Made by a program: the position numbers and the translations under genes. Positions 1 to 11,591 of a stretch of DNA of 64,000 bases are shown here, piece after piece (position 1 is the first letter of the stretch; every line of letters starts with the position of its first letter). The stretch is from Rhineura floridana. Taxonomy: Eukaryota > Chordata > Lepidosauria > Squamata > Rhineuridae. The stretch spans positions 26,556,261-26,620,260 of the forward strand of contig NC_084492.1 of NCBI RefSeq assembly GCF_030035675.1, written 5' to 3'. Under the pieces are notes generated by a model. The model searched no databases. It saw only the letters and a program-made list of their open reading frames with translations, and was not told where the DNA came from.

Positions 1-179
1 CCCTTGGGAGAGCATTCCACAATTGTGGGACCACCACAGAAATGCTTCCCCATGAGAAAAACCTCCCTACTCATAGACAAGTAGCCAGTTGTGAAGATTC
101 AGCTCACCCTTCTCCTTGTATGCAGGGCAAATATTAGATATGTATTCAATATTAAATATATAGTTTGCATGAACTATTC

Positions 180-302
180 CAGGGCTGGAGAACCTGTGGC
201 CCTCTAGATTTATTGGACTACAACTCCCATCATCTCTGTCCATTGGCGATGAGTGCTGAGGCTGATGGGCAAAATCCAACAATATCTGAAGGACAGCTCC
301 TG
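180..302. mobile_element. hAT-type palindromic MITE (CAGGGGTGGGGAACC family), degraded copy
   Basis: The copy shows the family's layout: a GAGAACCTGTGGCCCTC left end, the core actacaactcccatcat, and an inverted right half. The right terminus is eroded. Assignment rests on similarity to sister copies with 8-bp target duplications at 17618-17753 and 51557-51694. Confidence 0.7.
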
Positions 303-849
303 AACTAACCCTTGCAGTTCATATGTTTTAATAAATAGTATCCTGAAAGAGTCGGGCATCTTAGTTGGTTTTTCCTTTTTCATTTTAAATGTCAGCATAT
401 TTTAGTCTTCTCTGCACTTTCATAAAAACTTAGTTTTCCCCAACTTCTCTACACTATCTTTGCTAAGTGTTCCCTAGGAATTAAATAAAAGTGACAGCAT
501 CAGGGCAGCTTGAAGATAATGTGTTTGGAAAGAGATTATGTAAACTAGTATTATGTTTAATTAATGGATGTCTATAGAGAGAGAGATCTGCTGTTGTAAA
601 TCGAGCTACGACTGTAGTGGTGAGGAGTGGCCTTGCTTAACAGCAGCTCTTTACAAATTTACTTTCATGCACCTGGGTCTTGTCTTTTTTTAATGGCACA
701 TAACATGCTTTTGTCTGTACAGTATATGGCATGTTAATCTGAGCCCAGAATGTTCTTTCACCTTCAATACTAGAGACATGAAACTACATGACGTAGCATA
801 AATATTCCCCCTCCTAAGAAACAGAATCCAGGTACTGTACATTACTTTG
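303..849. other. No gene recognised
   Basis: A/T-rich sequence with only short unconvincing reading frames. I see no repeat family or exon here. Confidence 0.5.
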
Positions 850-889
850 ACCCCATCTGCACTACACATTTAAAGCAGCATCATACAAC

Positions 890-1642
890 CAGAGCTTGGA
901 AGATTACTTTTAAAAAGTAATAAATTACAGTTACAGTTACATGGCCCCCAAAAAGTAGTAATTGCCGTTACAATTACAATTGCTCTGAAAGTAACTGATT
1001 ACTTTACTTTTACTCAAAGGTAATTGCTACAATTACATTTTGGTTACTTTTTAAAAAAAATGCCTACAAGGTGCTGGCCTTGGCTGCTGCACATCTTAGT
1101 AGCCTAAAACAACATTAAAAATAAGCACACACACACAGAGGGTAGTAGAATATTTTTTTTTATCCATAAGATTAAGAGAATGGCATAACAGAATCTCACA
1201 TCCCCTCACCCCACCCCCAGCAATGATGATACCCCAACACACGTATTTTTTTAATATATATATTGCCTCCAGCTCTTTTCTCCTTCCACTCCTGTCAATT
1301 TTTAAACAATTGTTTTCTCCACCCCATCTCGCTCTCCACCTCCTCCCTCGTCGCCTCCTAAGCACCCATAGAGCATGAAGGAAGAACAACACTGCACAGA
1401 AGCCGAATTTGAAGCACATGATTTTTATTCACAAATCAGAGGAGCAGAAGACTTCCCCTGCTCCCGCCCCCCAAGTAATGCACAAAAGTAATGCTGGAAA
1501 CATTACAATCACTCCTCAAAAGTAATGAAGTTACTACTTGTTCTATTACCAGCAAAATGTAATTAAATTACCCACTAGTTACTCAAAAAAGTAGTAAATT
1601 ACAAGTAATTCGTTACTTGTAACTAGTTACTTCCAAGCTCTG
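890..1642. mobile_element. Non-autonomous hAT transposon with perfect 8-bp target duplication
   Basis: The element begins CAGAGCTTGGAAGATTACTT and ends with the inverse AGTTACTTCCAAGCTCTG. It is flanked on both sides by catacaac (882-889 and 1643-1650), an exact 8-bp duplication as hAT transposases make. The interior is rich in GTTACTTTT/AAAGTAAT motifs and has no transposase frame. A 116-bp relative with the same ends is at 39880-39995. Confidence 0.9.
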
Positions 1643-1800
1643 CATACAACTTTAAGCAGCCATGACTACGCCCAAAGAATCCTGGGAACTGTAGTATGTT
1701 AATGGTACTGAGAGCTGTTAGGAGACCACTATTCCCCTCACTGCGCTACAGTTCCCAGAGTTCCCTGGGAAGAGGGACTGATTGTTAAATCACTCTGGAA

Positions 1801-2742
1801 ACAAGGACTGCTTTCACACATGGGGTTTATTGCATTAGTTTAACAGATTAATATGGTAGCTCTTCTGTCCCGATTTCTAAAATTCCTTTCACACTGCAGT
1901 ACCTGATATACCGCCATGTTGTGCAAATGTCTTTCTCACTGCTGCAATTGGAGACACTAGGATCAAGTGGAAAGGGCAAGAAAAACAGCAAGAAAGCAAA
2001 AACTCCAAAAAGTAAGAGACAGAAACAAAGCACTGAGGAAAAGGGAAAAGGTGGTCACTTTAAAAATACAAGCTGCTCTGGCTCAGGTAGAAAAAGACTG
2101 AGGGGAGAAGGAGGGCTTAAAAGACAACAGAAAATGACTATAAAAGACCTGAAAAGCGACTTCAACAACTATCACGTAATAAGCCTCGTGTCTGAAAGCA
2201 GCCAAGGGAAACTCCGGAGTAAGCTGAACACAAAGAAGAGGGGGGAAATTCAAGTAAGATCTTTTAGATCTTTTAGCAGCCGCCTGGCTCCATGGGGGGT
2301 GAGGGGAGAAGAGGCAGGAAAGAACAGCACTTCCAAGGCACAGATCAGAGAACAAACTCAGAAAAAACAATGTAAAGAGGACTCACCAAAAGCAAATAAA
2401 GGCAAATAGGGAACAGGCACAGGCAGGAATGAGTTTACAATTACAGAAAAAAAGGAAGGCTATACAGAAGAAGCTTGGATGCCTGTCACATGACAGGCTG
2501 CTAGCACAAATCTCCTGCAATCTTCTGGGTTCCCAGCCTTGTAAATGGATTATTTCTGGTATTATTTATACCAGAAATATTGGTATTATTTATCAAAGGA
2601 ATTAGTGCTAAACTACCAGTACATTCCACTAGATTTCCAGAACTAGCTTGTACGTCATGTGAAAGGTCAAATATAATGCGCAAATTACCAGGTAAGAAAT
2701 CATCAGAATAACAGAACAAAGTGCAGTGTGAAACCAGCTTGT
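1801..2742. mobile_element. Candidate DNA transposon with lysine-rich frame
   Basis: The block is bounded by loosely inverted ends (acaaggactgctttcacac at the left, gtgtgaaaccagcttgtg at the right) and lies between parts of one Harbinger-like element. It contains a 162-codon plus-strand frame (1921-2409) with many K, S and G and no domain I recognise. The purine bias alone may explain the open frame. The family is unknown. Confidence 0.35.
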
Positions 2743-2799
2743 GATTCCCAGAGTTTAAAGTGTGTTTAATGTGGTATAATAATGCAGATGGAACCATAA

Positions 2800-3227
2800 T
2801 AAAGATATCCCAGTGGTTCAGTACTAGAAATCACTGATCATCAAAGGATGTCAGTGATCGTTTAGGGCCAATCTGGCTCTGTGAGCAAAATGCAACCCAT
2901 CAGTAGTCATTCCAGGGGAGAGGGGAGAGAACAAGACTTCCTCCATTGCCTTGGGGGGGGACCAAATACCATTTGGTTCTTCCCCTCCCAAATTGTCTCC
3001 ATTAGTGGCCATTCCAAATGGCTGCCTCAGAGGCAGAAGTGAAACAGCAAGGCCCCCTCCATCAGCTCAATTGTCATGTGGCTCATCTATCCCCAGAACA
3101 GCAGCAGCCATTCCACCTAGCTGCCTCAAAGGCTGAGATAAGTCACTGAAGGCTCCTCCATTAGCCCATCTGGGACCATTTGGTTCCTCCCATCCCATCA
3201 CTGCCTCCATCGATAGGCGTCCCACCA
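2800..3227. other. No gene; imperfect internal duplication
   Basis: The segments near 2969 and 3176 share accatttggttc and cctcccatc/cctcccaaa motifs, and gccattcca...gctgcctca occurs near 3008 and 3110. This suggests an old duplication with a period of about 200 bp. No coding sequence recognised. Confidence 0.4.
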
Positions 3228-3446
3228 TTTTTGTATATTATTTCCACTCATATATTCATTTTTATGCCCACTTTCCCCCAATCTATGCATTTTTGTAAAC
3301 ACTGGTTGGTTGGCATTGCAAAATTCAGATAAATGTACATTTCAAAGGATGGCTGTGTTTTGGTCCTCATACTGTTTCGTGAAGTGTGAATTTAAAAGAT
3401 TCAGCTTGAAATGAGAACTGAATTGAATTTCTCCTCCATCCTTAGT
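3228..3446 (-). mobile_element. Ac-like hAT MITE, partial copy
   Basis: The run of motifs ttttgtatattattttcact, atgcatttttgtaaacattg and ctgaattgaatttctcc, ending at catccttag, matches the inverse of full copies such as 19895-20333. Roughly the half ending in the CATCCYTA terminus is present. Confidence 0.7.
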
Positions 3447-3830
3447 TCAGGCTCTTAGGGGGGTCTTAGACCCCTTATTTTTGGGGGACCGGGGATCCTA
3501 CAAGGTTTCTATGTCTCCAGGATCCTACAAGCCATCAGCACAAAAGGGGAGTGTGTTAGCCACTGAGAAGAGTCTTCTAGCATGTCTCCTTGACCTTTCC
3601 TGCTGACTGAAGCCAATCAGAGTGAAAGGAGGTGAGTTAGCCACTGAGAAGACTCTTCTCAGTAGCTAAAAACTTCCCCTCTCATTTTTATTGGCTCCTA
3701 GGGATGTTTATTGTTGTGGGAGAAGGCATTAACAAGGATCTCATTTTCAATCCAGCAACAAAAAAAGGTGGCTGTGACTAACATGAAAGGACCCTGCACT
3801 ACTGCATGTAGCAAACAAACACATACATTT
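3447..3830. mobile_element. hAT element of the CAGGGGTGTAGTTG family, partial
   Basis: Motifs shared with 50893-51346 and 53891-54280: cttagaccccttatttttgg, gggagtgtgttagccactga, gactcttctcagtagcta, and gaaaggaccctgcac. The left end is lost. Confidence 0.7.
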
Positions 3831-4149
3831 ATAAAGAGTTCCCTAAGACTATAGAAAACATCAGGGGGCTAGTCAAGCATCTGTCTGGCTGCCTAGTCTG
3901 TCTAGAGGAGCTAGCCAAACCCAAATGTTTTATGAAACATTCTTTTATCATCTTTCAATATCTCTTTGCTAGTCTACATTTCCACCACATATGGAAAAAA
4001 ATCACCCCTCTTCCTGACATTTTCAAAGATCCACATCACCAACTCAGAGAGCAGGCAACATCCAGATTTTGGAGCATGCTTCCACACAACAACTGCTGAA
4101 ATGAGCCACATAGTGGACACCCCTGGTTGGTTTTTCAGAAAGCACCAAT
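3831..4149. other. No gene recognised
   Basis: No conserved exon or clear repeat family seen. Confidence 0.4.
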
Positions 4150-4470
4150 TACATATAGGATGTTGTCATATGGAGTCAGACCATTCATCCATCTAGTCCT
4201 CAATATTCTACACCAGGGGTAGACAATGTTGTTGGACTACAACTCCCATCATCCACGTTGGCTGTGGATGATGGGCATTGTAATCCAACCATTTCTGGAG
4301 GGCACTATGTTGACTACCTTTTGACTATAAAGATCAGCAGCAGTTTTCCACAGTTTCAGACAGAAGTCTTTCCCAGCCCAGTCCCTGACCATTCTCAGAG
4401 TTGCCAATGGTTGAACCTGGATTTTCTGCTTGCAAAATATGTGCTCTGCCACTGAGCTATGGCCCCTCCC
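4150..4470 (-). mobile_element. tRNA-derived SINE (atagctcagtgg type) with nested MITE
   Basis: Read on the minus strand, the head atagctcagtggcagagcac with B box ggttcaacc lies at the right, and the tail gactagatggatgaatggtctgac at the left. A hAT-type MITE of the actacaactcccatcatcc family (about 4212-4318) interrupts it. It is repeat-derived and no longer a tRNA gene. Confidence 0.75.
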
Positions 4471-5507
4471 ACTAAACATACAGTATTTTCAAAAGAAGGC
4501 AGAACCCCCAGCACATCCTTAATCTTTGATCCACAGCCCTTTATTGAAGCCAGCAGTTAACATTTGCTGGAGTGTCACTGGCAGCTAGCAGTTAAGCCAT
4601 GTCAGAGAGTTATATTTTCATGAGACAGGAGAACGTGATTATCTATGCAATTAGGCATTTTAAAGACAGACATGTTTTGTTTGTTTGACTTTTTCCCTCT
4701 CTTATTTGAATAGCTGAAAAGAAAGCAGGGGGGAAACAATTATACCAGAGTGCCTTCTAGCGGTTAAAGAAATCTGGAGAGCTAACGCAATATCTGCAAA
4801 GGAAGAAGAATCCAATTCAGACAAAATAATGAGCAGACCTTACTTTGGATGACCTGCTATTTATCCATTGGCATTCGCGGTTGTTGATCTGAATTGCCTC
4901 TTTAGCACTAGGGACAGAGAACTGCAATTCTGCAAAAAGATAAGGCAGGATTCTTAATCACATGGACATGAATACCTGGGATATCTTTGCTGCATGTGGG
5001 CTTTGTTAGAATGGAGACTGCTTCCAAGATGATCATTATGGTCAGGAAATGCCCCAAGGAGCTCCCATTCATCAGCAATATTTTATTCGCAGAAACCTCT
5101 TATCATATTCAATACCCTGATTTTTGGCCTAGTTCTCAGTGAGGTGGTAAAGTGTGTCTTGGCTGCAGAATTTGATACCACAATAAGTGGAAGTGGCTGG
5201 ACACTAACTTAGCTGGTCTAAAGGGGAGTGATATATATATTCAGGGCGATAAGGCTGTCAATAACTACAAGTCATGATGGCTGTATACTACCTCCAGATT
5301 CATTTGCCTCTGAATACCAGTCGTTGGGTAACAACAACAGTGAGAGAGGGATGTTGAGCTCATGTCCCGTCTGTGCGCTTCCCATAGGCAACTTCTTGTC
5401 CACTGTTGGAAATGAAAGGCTGGACTTGAGAGGGCTTTGGTCTGATCCAGTAGGGCTGCTTTTGTTTCAGACTATTTCAAAGGGTTTGTACACCTACCCT
5501 GATAGGA
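4471..5507. other. No gene recognised
   Basis: About 1 kb with no supported exon, RNA gene or identifiable repeat. Confidence 0.4.
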
Positions 5508-5700
5508 ACATAGGAAGCTGCCTTATACCGAATCAGGCCATTGGTCCATCTAGCTCAGTACTGTGAACACTGACTGGCAGTGGCTCCCCAGGGTTTCAGG
5601 CAGGAGCCTCTCCCAGATCTATCTGGAGATGCCAGGGGTTAAAACTGCGGCCTTCTCTATGCAGAGTAGATGCTCCACCACTGAGCTACAACCGTTCCCA
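5508..5700 (-). mobile_element. tRNA-derived SINE, near full length
   Basis: The minus strand runs from tagctcagtggtggagcatc through the B-box region and ctggagatctgggagaggc to tgagctagatggaccaatgg and gcagcttcctatgttcc. The order is complete, with moderate divergence. Confidence 0.85.
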
Positions 5701-5777
5701 ATACTTACAACCTGCACGGCTCTTTCTTTGCACACTAAGACTGTTATGCTAAGATTGGCTACCTTCTAGCATCTTTA

Positions 5778-6420
5778 TGAATGAATGAATGAAACTTTAT
5801 TTTTACCCCGCCCTTTTTCTAAACTGGAACTCAGGGCGGCTTACAAATAAAACTACATGTAGTTAAAAACATACAAAAATATACAATTAAGATACAATTA
5901 AACTATATGCAACCTTAAAACCATGAAACAGGCACTTAAAATACTACAAAACAATTTAAAATTTAAAATTACATCTTTAGGTGTCAACGACTCCTCCCCA
6001 GAAACTCCCTCTTTTGGGTACCACAAAAAACAAACTCAGAGAGTCCTGCCAACCAAGAAGTAAGTAAAAGGACTTTAATTTCTCTGACATTTCCACCTGT
6101 TTGTAGCCCCAAGGACAGAATGGGGAGGAATGTGAGCAGTGGTGGAAAGAGTCATGGTGCATTGGGCATATCGAAAATATATTCTGGATTTCAAATGTGT
6201 GTCACAGTTTGTGATTTTCCCAAATTTCTGTCTACTAGAAAAACCATTATTTCCCTGCAACATGTCATAAAAAGCAGCAGTGTCAAACTGTTCATAAATT
6301 ACATCATTCACAGTTCCCCACATCTGAAAACCTGCTTGTTTCCTAAAAGTAAACAATGATGTGGCTAGGTGTACCTCAGTGGGAGAAGTGCTCCATAGAT
6401 GTGGAGCCACCATTGAAAAG
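5778..6420 (-). mobile_element. L2-clade LINE 3' end, decayed
   Basis: The left part is an inverted L2 tail (gaatgaatgaatgaaa, ccgccctttttc, actcagggcggctta). Further right, the minus-strand translation APHLWSTSPTEVHLATSLFT matches the C terminus of the intact L2 ORF2 at 28334-29254 (APELWNSLPEEVRLAPTLSS). Unrelated sequence separates the two parts. Confidence 0.75.
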
Positions 6421-6504
6421 GCCCTTGCACAGGTCTAGCACTCCAGATAGACAGCTAAGTTGCCTCTCCTAAATCCAGCCCTGAATCACATCCAAAGCAG
6501 AAAT

Positions 6505-6937
6505 TAGGGATGTAAGGATCTGACCATTTCAGTTCCCCATTTCTCATTTTTTCAGTCTTAAATTCTGTTCTCTGCATTTCTGCAGCAATTTGTGATTTAA
6601 AAAAAAACTTTATGAAAGTTCTTCAGCATTTTAGTGTGAATTTCTCCTAATCATATTTTATATGCAATTTTGATCCTAATGTACACATTTTGTAAGCAAT
6701 TTCTCCTATTATGCATTTGTATGTTATTTTCACTAATATATTCGTTTTTATGCACCCTTTCACCTAATATATGCATTTTTGTAATCATTCTTAAGTTGGA
6801 GAACTGCACTGCAAAATTCGGATAAGTGTGAATTTCAAAAAATGGCTGAGTTTCAGTTCTCATATTGTTTCAGAAAGTGCAACTTCGACAGATTTGGCTT
6901 GAAATGCAAACTGAATCAATTTTCTCTCTCATCCCTA
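6505..6937 (-). mobile_element. Ac-like hAT MITE, full length
   Basis: The copy runs from TAGGGATG to CATCCCTA, ends closely like maize Ac (TAGGGATGAAA). The flanks gcagaaat and gccgagat match at 6 of 8 positions, an aged 8-bp target duplication. The interior is A/T-rich with repeated atgcatttttgt motifs and no coding frame. Confidence 0.8.
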
Positions 6938-6939
6938 GC

Positions 6940-7388
6940 CGAGATGAAGCAAAAATGCCTGCCCTGAGTAGAACCTGAGCAACAAAGCAGAGACATAGTG
7001 GGGAAACCTCCTCTGTGACTAGGTAGTTTGGTCACCCTTAAAGCTTTATTTAAAAAAAAATTACTCTGTTTTTCATAGCACATTAACATTAAGCATAGCG
7101 TTACAGGGAAATTGCTATAGTACCAGTAACAAATGCACAAGCAAAGTATGCCTGACTGCTATCCTACATCAATCAGTAGCAACACACCCTTGTCCTTGAC
7201 TCTCCTCTATCAGTATTCACTCTGATGTTTGAAATCCAGAGTCCCAACATGTCAGATAAACTAGAGCCCACGGATGCCTCCCTAGCTTGCCTGTAAATCA
7301 AAATAATTTGACGTCTCTTTAGTCACATGAAATTTCCCCAAAATGAAATAAATTGAACTCATAAAAGAAAAAGTCCCTCTAGTTGCTC
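6940..7388. other. No gene recognised
   Basis: No exon, RNA gene or clear repeat identified. Confidence 0.4.
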
Positions 7389-7396
7389 TGCACCCA

Positions 7397-7764
7397 CAGG
7401 GCCAGATTATCCATTAGCCTTAGTAGGCTGAAGCCTAGGGGCCCGGAGCTCTTGGGGGTCCATGCATAAGCTAAAAAATATATATAATATAGATTTTTCA
7501 TTATGTACAAAAAGAAAATGTCGCCTGACAAGAGCTTCTGAACCGCCCGCCATTCCCCCGCTTCACTTACCTTTTTCTCCGCTGTTTTTTGCAGTTTGCC
7601 ATCAATCAAGATGGCGGCCGAGGTTTCCCTAAGGGGCTGAAGCCTCTGCCACCATCTTGGTTGATGGCACGCATTGTAAGGGGGTTGAGAAAAATATTGC
7701 CTAAGAGGAGAAGGGGGCCCCAAACACCAATCAGCCTAGGGGCTCTCAACTTAATCCGGCCCTG
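7397..7764. mobile_element. hAT MITE (CAGGGC...GGCCCTG family) with perfect 8-bp duplication
   Basis: The element starts CAGGGCCAGATTATCCATTA and ends TTAATCCGGCCCTG. The flanks are tgcaccca on both sides (7389-7396, 7765-7772). An internal inverted pair around gccatcaatcaagatggc and ccatcttggttgatggc forms a second hairpin. Exact duplication implies a fairly young insertion. Confidence 0.92.
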
Positions 7765-7869
7765 TGCACCCAGTATAAATTATGAAAGGGTCGTCATTTG
7801 TACATAACAGCAAAGGCAGAAAGAGTTCGGAGGAAAGTAATGAATCGTTTCCCAATCAATAGACTTTAA

Positions 7870-8055
7870 TTCATAAGAAGACAGGCATCAAGTCAAACCA
7901 TGGACCTATCTAGCTCAGCACTGTCAACTGACAGCAACTCTACAGTGTTTTTGACAGCAGGCTTTCCCAGACCTACCTAGAGATGGTAGGGATTGAACTT
8001 GCGACCTTTGGCATGCAAAGCATGTGCTCTGTCACTGAGCTATGACTCTTCCCTT
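7870..8055 (-). mobile_element. tRNA-derived SINE, diverged
   Basis: The minus strand reads catagctcagtgacagagca, a gttcaatcc-type B box, agatggtag, then gctgagctagataggtcc. Same family as 5508-5700. Confidence 0.8.
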
Positions 8056-8059
8056 ACTA

Positions 8060-8740
8060 TGGCTTTAAAAAAAAAAAGCTCAGATGGGATTTCTAAAAGA
8101 TGGAGAGCTTTTCTAAATGATCCCTTTGAAACTCTAGTGACCGCTAGAGATAAGAAAAGAGAAAATGTATTCATCATAGCACTTTGCACTTTTCGCTCGT
8201 CTTTCAAGTCCGTCTGGGAGTTGGCAGTAGTGGGGGAAATAGCTAAATGTTCGCAACAGCCCTGTGAAACAGGCAAAGAGAGTGTGATAGCACAATATCA
8301 AAAGAGTCAGAATTAGATTAAGGGAGTGACAGGGACAATGAATTAAACCAAGATGGGGGTGCAGGGGCCCTCCAGCAAGTAAATGGACTCTACACAATGA
8401 TTAAAGCTGCTCTGTGTGTCTTGCTTGACCTGAACTGAGGAAGAGAAAAATATACAGAGTGCTTTCATTAGCCCATTTCCTCTATATTTCTTTATACGTA
8501 CTCAGTATCTTGTGCCAAAAACAGATCTACATGCTTTGTGAATTCATTCCCCTCCCAAACTGCAACCATCGCAGTACCATAAACTGGGTAGCCAACTTGG
8601 TCCTTTGACAGATAGTCAGGCTCTGTTATAAAACTCGTGCCACCTAGCAGGAGCTTCACATTCATGGATAGTCTAGACCAAGAGTAATCAAGTATGGAAC
8701 ATCTCTCAATAGTCACATCTTCACTATGTATTTGAAGCAA
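8060..8740. other. No gene recognised
   Basis: No supportable exon or repeat; several overlapping short frames on both strands look random. Confidence 0.4.
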
Positions 8741-8744
8741 CATT

Positions 8745-9210
8745 CAGGGCTGGCACCAGAAGGTGGCCAGGTTGGGACCTGGCCAAGGGCCCCTGCGGCC
8801 TGGGGGCCCCTGAAGAGCCCCCTCCTTAGGTAGAAGGGTGCTCTCCTGTTCCATGATCTGCAGCATGGTCAGAGAGGGAGCTCCCAGGCACTACCCCCAA
8901 TACAGACAGCATGGGCTTCAATAAGTTTGCACGCACACCCCATCTACCTCTCCCATCAGTTTGAATGCTGTGTGTGCATGCCTGCCATCACCCAAGATGG
9001 AGGCACGGGCTTCTCTGACACCCCCGCCATCATCTTGGTTGATGGCAGGCATGAGCGCTATACATGCACATCATTCATGAGAGATAGGTGACGAGTGCAG
9101 GTGGGCTTACTAGCTCCGCACTGCCTGTATGGCGAGGTGTTAGGCTATGGCACCGTGGGCCCAGGGCAGGCTAGTACCCAAGGGCCCAATCACACCTGGC
9201 ACCGGCCCTG
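8745..9210. mobile_element. hAT MITE (CAGGGC...GGCCCTG family)
   Basis: Ends CAGGGCTGGCACCAGA and GGCACCGGCCCTG are inverted. The flanks gcaacatt and gtagcatt match at 6 of 8. The centre holds an inverted pair, gcctgccatcacccaagatgg and ccatcatcttggttgatggc, shared with 7397-7764. Confidence 0.85.
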
Positions 9211-9551
9211 GTAGCATTATACCATTTTAAATGGTCATGGGTCACATTCACACCATAAATTTAAACAGGCCTGGTTTCCCCCAAAGCACCCTGAGAACTG
9301 TAGTTTGTGAAGGGTGCTGAGAGTTGTTAGGAGACTCATATTCCCCTCATACAGGCAAGGTTGTCAAAGTCGTTACAGTCAAGTCCCTCTTCCCAGAGAA
9401 CTCTGGGAATTGTAGCTCTGTGAAGGGAATAGGTCTTCTAACAACTCTCAGAGCCCTTCACAAACTACACATCCCAGAATTCTTTGGGGGAAGCCATGGA
9501 TGTTTCAAGTGGAATAATAGTGGAATAAATGTATAGTGTGAATGTGTCCAT
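9211..9551. mobile_element. Harbinger-like foldback element, diverged
   Basis: Both arms are present: gaactgtagtttgtgaagggt and its inverse cccttcacaaactacac, with tgggaattgtagctctgtga in the middle. The ends have drifted from the complete copy at 50041-50368. A second small fragment follows to about 9600. Confidence 0.7.
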
Positions 9552-9600
9552 GGTTTTCCCCCAAAGAATGCTGGGAACTGATGTTTGCTATGAGTTGTTA

Positions 9601-9765
9601 GTAGGGTTGGGGAGGAATTGGATTCAGTTTGCATTTAAAGCCAAATTGATCATATTTGCACCTTCTGAAACACAGCCATCCTTTGAAATTTGCACTTATC
9701 CAAAATTTGTGATGCAGTTCTCCAACCAAGCAGTGCTTAGAAAAATGCAAATATTAGGACCTGGC
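9601..9765 (+). mobile_element. Ac-like hAT MITE, partial
   Basis: Motifs tagggttggggaggaattgg, gcatttaaagccaaattgat, acacagccatcctttgaaat and caaatattagg match the left third of full copies. Confidence 0.7.
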
Positions 9766-9789
9766 AACCCTACTCCAATCTATTAATTT

Positions 9790-10870
9790 TTCCCTAAAAA
9801 TCTGCCAATATGTTTCAGTGGCCTGTGACTTTCATAATACACCTCTGGTTCTGGTGATGATGCAGGCAGGTACTCAAGAAAAAAAGTTTAATACATGTTC
9901 TGTCAAAACATCTCCCCCCCCCATTCCACAGCACTTTTCAAGAGGTCTGCAAAAGTTTGAGAACAGCTTCACTAGCTTATGTCAGACCCTTTACAACACT
10001 GGTCACCACAGCAAGGGGGTTTTGTTTTGTTTTGAAATCACCTTGGGTTGGGAGAAATGCTCCCATTCTGTGAATCCATTTCAGAGTCCCCAAAACCAAG
10101 GTGGTTAATGGTTTTAAGTGGAAAGCAATCTGTTTAGCTCAGGCACCTCCCAACATCAAATTGAGACCACCAAGGTACATTCCTGCTGGAAGGCAGGCTG
10201 TCCGATGTCAAGAGATCCAATATTAATGTCCCATTGCTATGATATTATCTCCAGCTCGCAGCAGTGTCTGTGCACAGTTCAGGTTAGGTTTAGCAGTACA
10301 TCAGTGAAGTTGATTTCATGCCAAGGCTGAATATCCTTGTTTCCCCTCTCTGGACTACAATCAGTTTCATTTTGTTATTAATCAAAGTGTTGGCTATTTT
10401 GACCCTTTGCAACACATCAGCTTCACTTGCTATCTGGCCTACAGTGGAAAGTTCCAAGAGACATCAAAGCCAACTGGAAAGAATATGGCAGTGGCACAGA
10501 CAAACACAGCCACACTGAGACAGACAATGGGCTTTTGGATGGGGTGATGTTTCTGGTTTGGGTAGTTAGAAGCAGCAGCATGCAAACCTTTCTACCTGTG
10601 GCCAATTATTTCCAGGTGAGCATGTCTCCATGAAACTCCTGAGCATTGGCTACACAAAACCTAGCATATTGCAGAGGGCATAGTGGCATGTTTTAGCTCC
10701 AGTCAGTCAGGGCCCTACCCTCCCAGGCCAAGGGGAAAGAGGCCAGCAAGTAGAGAGAGGGTCTTGCAGGACTTGCAGCCGAAGTGGTCTCTGGCAGAGT
10801 CCAGGTGGCATATTTGACAGATTTGCCCATCCCTGACTGTCGCAGGGTTTATTCACTTGGGACCTCTCTT
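9790..10870. other. No gene recognised
   Basis: No exon, RNA gene or familiar repeat could be supported over about 1.1 kb. Confidence 0.4.
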
Positions 10871-10874
10871 GTCA

Positions 10875-11325
10875 GAGATTCAACATGTGCTCAGATTATA
10901 TAACAACATAAAAGCCTGCTGCATCAGACCAATGCCCCATCTAGTCCATCATCCTGTTCTCACAGTGGCCAACCACATCCCTGTGGAAGCTCCCAAGCAG
11001 GACCTGAGCACAAAAGCACTCTCCCTTCCTGCGGTTTCCAGCAACTGGCATTCGGAAGCATGCTGTCTCAGAGCACAGCCATCATGGCTAGTAGTCCTTG
11101 ATAGCCTTATCCTTCATGAATTTGTCCTATCCTTTTTTAAAGCTATCCAAGTTGGTAGCCATCGCTGCCTCCTGTGGGAGCAAATTCCATGATTTAACTA
11201 CGTGCTGTGTGAAGGACTTTCTTTTGTCTGTCCTGAATCTTCCAACATTCAGCCTTATTGGCTGTCCACGTGTTCCAGTGTCACATAAGGGAAAGAGAAA
11301 TTATGTCACAAACCACTATTCTAAG
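10875..11325 (+). repeat. Dispersed repeat, family not assigned (retrotransposon-like)
   Basis: The sequence gcctgctgcatcagaccaat, ccatctagtccatcatcctg, cagtggccaaccacatccctg recurs in part at about 61952-62055. I know similar text from many reptile introns but cannot name the family; a CR1/L3-like 3' region is one possibility. No open coding frame. Confidence 0.6.
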
Positions 11326-11344
11326 ACCTCTCAGAACTATGTTG

Positions 11345-11430
11345 TGGTGTTGTTATGTGCCTTCAAGTCGATTTTGACTTACGGCAACCCTATGAGTCAG
11401 CAACCTCCAGTAGCATCTGTTATAAACTGC
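11345..11430 (-). mobile_element. BovB-type LINE/SINE 3' tail
   Basis: The plus strand reads gtgccttcaagtcgattttg, acttacggcaaccctatga, the inverse of the classic BovB/Sauria-SINE tail (tcatagggtcgccataagtc). Only the tail is present. Confidence 0.75.
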
Positions 11431-11591
11431 CCTGTTCAGGTCTTGTAAGTTTTAGCATTCTGCATCCACCACCTCCACCACCACCCTATTTCAATCAGAT
11501 TTACATGGTTTTCAAACAACCAGTTTAGAGCGATCCACTGACTAGACCATCTGACTAAAAAAAACCTGTCTGTGATAACTGCTGCAATGAC

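Larger units (their letters stand above)
850..2795. mobile_element. Harbinger-like foldback element split by later insertions
   Basis: The left end (ccccatctgcactacacatt, 851-870) and the right end (gtggtataataatgcagatg, about 2771-2790) match the termini of the complete copy at 50041-50368. Internal motifs (gggaactgtagt, cccagagttccctgggaag) appear at 1680-1795. The copy is interrupted by a hAT at 890-1642 and probably by another element at about 1801-2742. Confidence 0.6.
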
